DNA of 9,093 nt, from NCBI GenBank assembly GCA_031259505.1, contig JAIRLL010000104.1:1-9093 (forward strand), read 5' to 3'. The DNA is from Tannerella sp. Lineage in GTDB: Bacteria; Bacteroidota; Bacteroidia; Bacteroidales; Tannerellaceae. The notes under the pieces were generated by a model. It was not told the origin of the DNA, ran no database searches, and was given only the letters and a program-made list of their open reading frames with translations. Below are positions 5,863-9,093 of the stretch, piece after piece. Position 1 is the stretch's first letter; each line of letters begins with the position of its first letter. The position numbers and the translations under genes were made by a program.

Positions 5863-6486
5863 CTACCTTTCCAATACCCGCAAATCGCGGTTTTCAATGA
5901 TTTCAAACTTTTCCATCGTAAACCCCTGCGGGTTGTTGTCCGAGCGCACCGAGTTAATCAGGTTGCAGCGCGTGATAAGGCTGCGTTCGGTGATATTCGA
6001 CGCGCGGATAATCATTTGCCTTGCATACGTTACAGCATGGTACGGATAAGTATCCAGATTGAGCGCCACACTATCGACCGAAATAGTTTGATTGATATTC
6101 CCTGAAATAATGCGATTATAATACCCTTTCTCCGCCATGTCCGAGTAATACTTATAGGCGCTCTTATCCACAAGGAAAAGGGCGCGGTTGATATTGGATT
6201 CGATGGCGGCTTTGTCGGGAGAGAGTGTAAAGAACAGTTCGTGAAAACGGCGCACGTGTTCGCGGGCTTCTACCGGACGGTTCTGCGAAAGGTCTTGGGA
6301 CAAGGCCAGCATAAGCGACTTGCCCCCGTCGAGTACGTAGATACGCCGGCGTTGTGCTTCGGCGAAGTTGTACGACGACCACACGGAATAACCGGTGATA
6401 GCGGTACAGACGACCAGAAACACGATGCCGAACAAGCGTATCTGCTTAAAACTCGTTTCGATGTTTTTTAAACTTTTGAACTCCAT
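5863..6486 (-). CDS. traK: Conjugative transposon protein TraK (VirB8-like)
   Basis: A 207-residue bitopic inner-membrane protein. A short cytoplasmic N-terminus (MEFKSLKNIETSFKQIR) leads to one membrane helix (about 18-38) and then a periplasmic domain of about 165 residues. Family landmarks are RRRIYVLDGG (47-55), FHELFFTLSPD (81-91) and GYYNRIISGNINQTI (121-135). The topology and the FHELFF/YYNRI region match the VirB8/TrbF-like group, which nucleates the periplasmic part of type IV secretion channels. It starts 24 nt after traJ ends and its TAG precedes the traL ATG by 7 nt. The call is firm; the functional comparison with VirB8 comes from family knowledge. Confidence 0.92.
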   Translation of the reverse strand: MEFKSLKNIETSFKQIRLFGIVFLVVCTAITGYSVWSSYNFAEAQRRRIYVLDGGKSLMLALSQDLSQNRPVEAREHVRRFHELFFTLSPDKAAIESNINRALFLVDKSAYKYYSDMAEKGYYNRIISGNINQTISVDSVALNLDTYPYHAVTYARQMIIRASNITERSLITRCNLINSVRSDNNPQGFTMEKFEIIENRDLRVLER

Positions 6487-6510
6487 TTTTTTTATTGATT
6501 TTTGTTGTTA

Positions 6511-7515
6511 TTACTTTTTGTGAAACAAGCGACCCGCTACATTCCCTGCTGCGGAACCGGCTAAACCACCCGCTAAGGCGGCTCCCTTCGCGGCTGCGGT
6601 ATTCACGTTGCGGTTAAAGCCACCACCGCCTCCGGCCTGTATAATCCATCCGGCAACGGTCGGAATGCTGAAATACCCGATAATCCCGATGATGAGGAAA
6701 ATGATATATACCCCGTTCGAGCCATCCGGTACGTGGGACGGGTCTTGCAGCAGGGCTATATCGGTTCTCAACATGAGAGCCTGTATTTTGGACAGCACCG
6801 CCGAAAACAGGTCGGCAACCGGCAACCACAAATAAACGCTTATGTACCGCGAAATCCATGCGGTCAGCGTGGACTGGAACCCGTCATATATGGAGAGCGC
6901 AAAGGATAGCGGCCCCAATATGGCGAGTACCACCAGAAAGAATGTCCGCAGGGTGTCAATCGTCAGGGCGGCAGCGTTAAACAGCAATTCAAAGAAATCC
7001 CGAACCAACTGCCGGAACCACATTTTCATGTCGTAGAAGCCGCGTTCCACCCACATACCGAGTTTCTCCGTCGCATCCAGTATCCCCAATTCCGCCATTT
7101 TTTGGTCGTACACCTCGTCATCGACCAACCATGCTTTCCCTTCCCGTACCCGTGCATCGTATTCCAACTGTTCTTTTTCCTTTTGCAAGTCGTGCACGTC
7201 CGTTATCTGCGATTCCAGTATGCTGTGCGCTCCCGTGACTACGGGCGACATAACGGCGTTAATCGTTCCCAAAACAAAAGTGGGAAAAAACATAATGCAC
7301 AAGCCGATGGCGAAAGGCCGCAGCAAAGGGAACACGTCGACAGGTTCCGCCCGTCCCAATGCCTGCCATACGCGATAGGCTACATAAAATAGCGCTCCTA
7401 ATCCCGCTACCGCTTTGGCGACACCGATCATGTCGCTGCAAAGCGGAAGCATTTCCTGATACAGACTGCGTAGAATCTGGTGCAGGTTGTCGAAATCTAT
7501 TGCAAGCAGCGTCAT
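6511..7515 (-). CDS. traJ: Conjugative transposon protein TraJ (VirB6/TrbL-like polytopic protein)
   Basis: A 334-residue polytopic inner-membrane protein. Hydrophobic segments lie at about 32-50, 65-90, 180-210, 222-245 and 268-293. A charged loop (about 105-150, Glu/Lys/Asp-rich) sits between the second and third, and the C-terminal tail is Gly/Ala-rich and basic (294-334, ending RLFHKK). This is the layout of VirB6/TrbL proteins, which line the substrate path through the inner membrane; the sequence fits the TraJ family of Bacteroidetes elements. Its ATG lies 3 nt after the traI stop, implying coupled translation. No residue is obviously missing, and the length is typical of the family. 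Confidence 0.92.
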   Translation of the reverse strand: MTLLAIDFDNLHQILRSLYQEMLPLCSDMIGVAKAVAGLGALFYVAYRVWQALGRAEPVDVFPLLRPFAIGLCIMFFPTFVLGTINAVMSPVVTGAHSILESQITDVHDLQKEKEQLEYDARVREGKAWLVDDEVYDQKMAELGILDATEKLGMWVERGFYDMKMWFRQLVRDFFELLFNAAALTIDTLRTFFLVVLAILGPLSFALSIYDGFQSTLTAWISRYISVYLWLPVADLFSAVLSKIQALMLRTDIALLQDPSHVPDGSNGVYIIFLIIGIIGYFSIPTVAGWIIQAGGGGGFNRNVNTAAAKGAALAGGLAGSAAGNVAGRLFHKK

Positions 7516-7518
7516 GGC

Positions 7519-8139
7519 TTACCAATATCTTTCGGAAGGATTTCCGTACAACGAACGTATTCTTTCCATATCGCCCTTTTCCTGGCTCCGTATATAAGAG
7601 ATGGATATACTCTTTTGGGAATAATATTTGGTCAGGTTGCGATAGTCGGCCATCTTCGCATGGATTTTGTCAATCACGTCCATACGTTCGGCGTCGGTCA
7701 TGGAAAGGCCGTTGGAAGCCGAAACAATATTCTTGATGTCCGAGAGCAGGTTGCCGCTTTCTTTCAACAGCTTGGCATAACCGTCACCGATAGCTTCCAA
7801 CTCTGCAACCGTGAAATTTTTGTCCATCAGCATCCTGTTATAGTTGGTGGCGTATATCTGTGATATTTCGCTGACCATTTCTATTGTTTCCTTGACTTTC
7901 CGGGCATCCTTAATCAGGTTATGCACCGATTTGAGGGCGTCGTAATACTCTTTGCCCTGACTGTAAATCTTCTGCATTTCCTTGAAAGAATTGATTACGT
8001 TACTTGCTGTAGTGGCGGTTTTGGAAACCGTCAGGATATTCTGCACCAGATTGGACGGATCGATGACCGCCCATTGCGCCTGTGCATGAAAAGTGCAGCA
8101 GAGCGCCATTGCCATAAGGCATAAAAACATCTTTTTCAT
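7519..8139 (-). CDS. traI: Conjugative transposon protein TraI (DUF4141, VirB5/TrbJ-like)
   Basis: A 206-residue secreted periplasmic protein. Residues 1-21 are a signal peptide (cleavage HAQA-QW). It is followed by WAVIDPSNLVQNILT (23-37), the D-P-x-N-L-x-Q-N motif shared by TrbJ/VirB5-type proteins. The remainder is almost entirely helical with regular heptad-like spacing (about 45-190) and no Cys after the signal. VirB5-like proteins form a minor pilus or tip component of mating channels. In CTnDOT naming this DUF4141 protein, just before TraJ, is TraI; it is not a relaxase, unlike F-plasmid TraI. The 69-nt leader before it holds only A-runs and a small hairpin. Confidence 0.9.
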   Translation of the reverse strand: MKKMFLCLMAMALCCTFHAQAQWAVIDPSNLVQNILTVSKTATTASNVINSFKEMQKIYSQGKEYYDALKSVHNLIKDARKVKETIEMVSEISQIYATNYNRMLMDKNFTVAELEAIGDGYAKLLKESGNLLSDIKNIVSASNGLSMTDAERMDVIDKIHAKMADYRNLTKYYSQKSISISYIRSQEKGDMERIRSLYGNPSERYW

Positions 8140-8186
8140 TTTTGATTTTTTTTTGATTGTTATTACTGATTTTTTTAATCCGTCGG

Positions 8187-8200
8187 CGGGAATAATCCCG
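8187..8200 (-). other. Small hairpin in the DUF3876 gene/traI gap
   Basis: CGGGA and TCCCG pair over 5 bp around a 4-nt loop, 8 nt after the stop of the upstream gene on the minus strand. Without a following T-tract it is too weak for a terminator. It may be an mRNA-processing or stability element; the evidence is slight. Confidence 0.25.
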
Positions 8201-8208
8201 TTGTGGGG

Positions 8209-8529
8209 CTATTCTTCCTCCGCCCGGATATATTCGCCATAATCGGAGAGCAGAAGCACATCCCGTTCCCCGTCATAAGCTATTCCCACATGCCCATACA
8301 GGTCGAAGTAGCGGATACCGGACACTTCCTTTACCGGGCGTGAATAGACAGCCTGCGGGTTGTTGTAAGTAAGTTCCAGCCAAAAGCCGCCGTTCTTGCG
8401 GGCATCATTGCGGAATATCCGCACTGCCGGCGCACCTTCCGAACTTACCCAACGCCCCGTGATATCCCGCAGGGGGAAATCCAGCCACAACACGATTTGG
8501 GGGTCGGTTCCGTTACTTTTACTGAACAT
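8209..8529 (-). CDS. DUF3876-like protein of the tra operon
   Basis: A 106-residue soluble protein with no signal peptide or membrane segment. Conserved-looking blocks are GRWVSSEG (25-32), RIFRND (37-42), GFWLELTYN (48-56), GIRYFDLYG (71-79) and IAYDGERDVLLLSDYG (83-98), an all-beta pattern of short strands. I associate it with the DUF3876 family, whose members occur between traG and traI in Bacteroidetes conjugative transposons. Its position corresponds to the poorly characterised gene there (traH region in CTnDOT), but I would not assign traH. The function is unknown, and a cytoplasmic role beside the ATPase is only a guess. It starts 12 nt after the previous stop behind a perfect GGAGG ribosome site. 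Confidence 0.8.
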   Translation of the reverse strand: MFSKSNGTDPQIVLWLDFPLRDITGRWVSSEGAPAVRIFRNDARKNGGFWLELTYNNPQAVYSRPVKEVSGIRYFDLYGHVGIAYDGERDVLLLSDYGEYIRAEEE

Positions 8530-8536
8530 GGCGTAA

Positions 8537-8541
8537 CCTCC
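8537..8541 (-). promoter_or_regulatory. Strong Shine-Dalgarno GGAGG before the DUF3876 gene
   Basis: On the minus strand GGAGG lies 7 nt before the ATG at 8529. Bacteroidota genes seldom use a perfect Shine-Dalgarno sequence, and the other tra genes here have A/T-rich leaders, so this one stands out and fixes the start. Confidence 0.6.
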
Positions 8542-8739
8542 TTAATCCCTTTTTTCGGTGGTGGGCTTAGACATTTTGCCGACTTCGACAATATGGATTT
8601 CCAAGTCGATGTCTTCTTCCACGTCCGTTGTGTTCGGCTCTTGGAGCGATAGCAGTGCTTCCATAAGCACGGCATTGATTCCTGCCGTGTGGAGCGCTAA
8701 TTTTGCCAGTTGTTCCCGGCTGAATAATTCTTTTGACAT
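8542..8739 (-). CDS. Small acidic protein of the tra operon, unrecognised
   Basis: A 65-residue protein from the ATG at 8739. The N-terminal half looks helical (REQLAKLALHTAGINAVLME, 8-27, then ALLSLQ), while the C-terminal half is acidic and strand-forming (DVEEDIDLEIHIVEVGK). There is no signal peptide, membrane segment or cysteine. Codon pattern, direction and its place between traG and the DUF3876 gene support a real gene. I do not recognise a family. It could be a small partner of the TraG ATPase or of the next gene product, by position only. Confidence 0.65.
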   Translation of the reverse strand: MSKELFSREQLAKLALHTAGINAVLMEALLSLQEPNTTDVEEDIDLEIHIVEVGKMSKPTTEKRD

Positions 8740-8757
8740 GATTTTTTAGTGGTTTGT

Positions 8758-8771
8758 GGGGCTTACGCCCC
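8758..8771 (-). other. GC hairpin with GNRA-type loop after traG
   Basis: On the minus strand GGGGC-GTAA-GCCCC forms a 5-bp all-GC stem closed by a GTAA loop, which as RNA (GUAA) fits the stable GNRA tetraloop class. It sits between the traG stop and the small orf, with no T-tract after it. An mRNA stabiliser or processing barrier is more likely than a terminator, since the operon continues. Confidence 0.45.
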
Positions 8772-8776
8772 GGTTA

Positions 8777-8792
8777 TTAATTAATTAATTAA
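8777..8792. repeat. (TTAA)4 tandem tetranucleotide repeat
   Basis: Four exact TTAA units directly abut the traG stop codon (8793-8795), flanked by related TTA/TTAT sequence. It is palindromic on both strands. It is outside coding sequence, so slippage would not shift a frame. Confidence 0.8.
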
Positions 8793-9075
8793 TTATTTAC
8801 TTCGTTTGCTTTCGGCAATCTGTTTTATCGCCAACTCAATATTCCCGTCCAGTTCTTCGGTTTTCTGCAGCACTTCCAGCTTTTCGATTTCTTCCGTCGA
8901 AAAACAGTAATATTCTTCCAGACTGACCTCTGTGGCATACACCGCCGACTGCACCCCGCCCAACCCAAACCACACTTCTTTGTATTTTCTTGAAGGGTTG
9001 TTGGACATATTGATCGACAGGATTTGACCTTTCTCTTTTTCAGTCAAACCGAGTAGCGCCTGTATCGAATCGAAC
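8793..9075 (-). CDS. traG: TraG, VirB4-type conjugation ATPase, C-terminal end only
   Basis: The last 93 or so codons of TraG. The visible part, FDSIQALLGLTEKEKGQILS followed by YKEVWFGLGGVQSAVYATEVSLEEYY and a helical Glu/Lys-rich tail ending ESKRSK, matches the C-terminus of the Bacteroidetes TraG family. TraG proteins are VirB4-like ATPases that energise assembly of the channel and substrate transfer. The Walker A and B motifs lie upstream and are outside the window. The gene is cut by the contig end, not by a biological event: the residues that would precede F are encoded by adapter sequence (9076-9093) and must not be counted. It is followed after 53 nt by the small acidic orf. Confidence 0.9.
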
Positions 9076-9093
9076 AGATCGGAAGAGCACACG
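9076..9093 (+). other. Illumina sequencing adapter remnant
   Basis: The last 18 bases, AGATCGGAAGAGCACACG, equal the start of the Illumina TruSeq adapter. They are not genomic. Read on the minus strand they create a false N-terminus MCSSDL on the traG fragment. Confidence 0.95.

Noticed and set aside
5856..5906. Longer traL N-terminus from an ATG at 5906
   Set aside because: These 17 codons lie inside the traK 3' end, are unlike a TraL N-terminus, and the later ATG has a better leader.
8777..8792. Phase-variable repeat controlling a gene
   Set aside because: The TTAA units start after the traG stop and lie well before the next ATG, so length change would not switch a reading frame.
1..9093. 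CRISPR array, tRNA, rRNA, IS element or oriT
   Set aside because: No spaced direct repeats, cloverleaf, transposase or relaxase/oriT pattern was seen on reading both strands.

Overview
The window is a piece of an integrative conjugative element (conjugative transposon) of the Bacteroidales CTnDOT/CTnERL type, probably from a gut-associated member of the Bacteroidota. The main evidence is a gene string on the minus strand that matches the Bacteroidetes tra module family by family and in the expected order. There are no rRNA, tRNA, CRISPR or IS features, and I saw no integrase, relaxase or oriT in this stretch.

Minus strand, read from the right edge leftwards: the C-terminal end of traG (VirB4-type ATPase), a small acidic orf, a DUF3876-type orf, traI (VirB5/TrbJ-like), traJ (VirB6/TrbL-like), traK (VirB8-like), traL (small bitopic protein), traM (VirB10-like), traN (VirB9-like), traO (predicted outer-membrane protein), traQ (DUF3872 lipoprotein) and an M23 peptidoglycan endopeptidase. 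Gaps are mostly 2 to 70 nt, and traL overlaps traM by 23 nt, so this looks like one long operon whose promoter lies beyond the right edge. Together the genes supply the inner-membrane channel, periplasmic scaffold, outer-membrane components and wall-remodelling enzyme of a type IV secretion apparatus. No traP (primase) gene sits between traO and traQ, where CTnDOT has it. An M23 peptidase stands about where related elements often carry a lysozyme.

Plus strand, left side: the 3' end of an unrecognised gene overlaps by ATGA a second small gene that is broken by an in-frame TGA. A strong hairpin terminator and an 11-bp inverted repeat follow. Next comes a free-standing gene of 217 codons whose C-terminus resembles an OST-HTH/LOTUS RNA-binding domain. 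It converges on the tra operon at a shared bidirectional terminator (about 1404-1439). This gene has its own weak promoter-like box and terminators on both sides, so it looks like an autonomous cargo unit. It is the most biologically unusual item here.

The last 18 bases (9076-9093) are Illumina adapter sequence, not genome. The window is therefore the end of an assembled contig, and traG is cut by the contig end.
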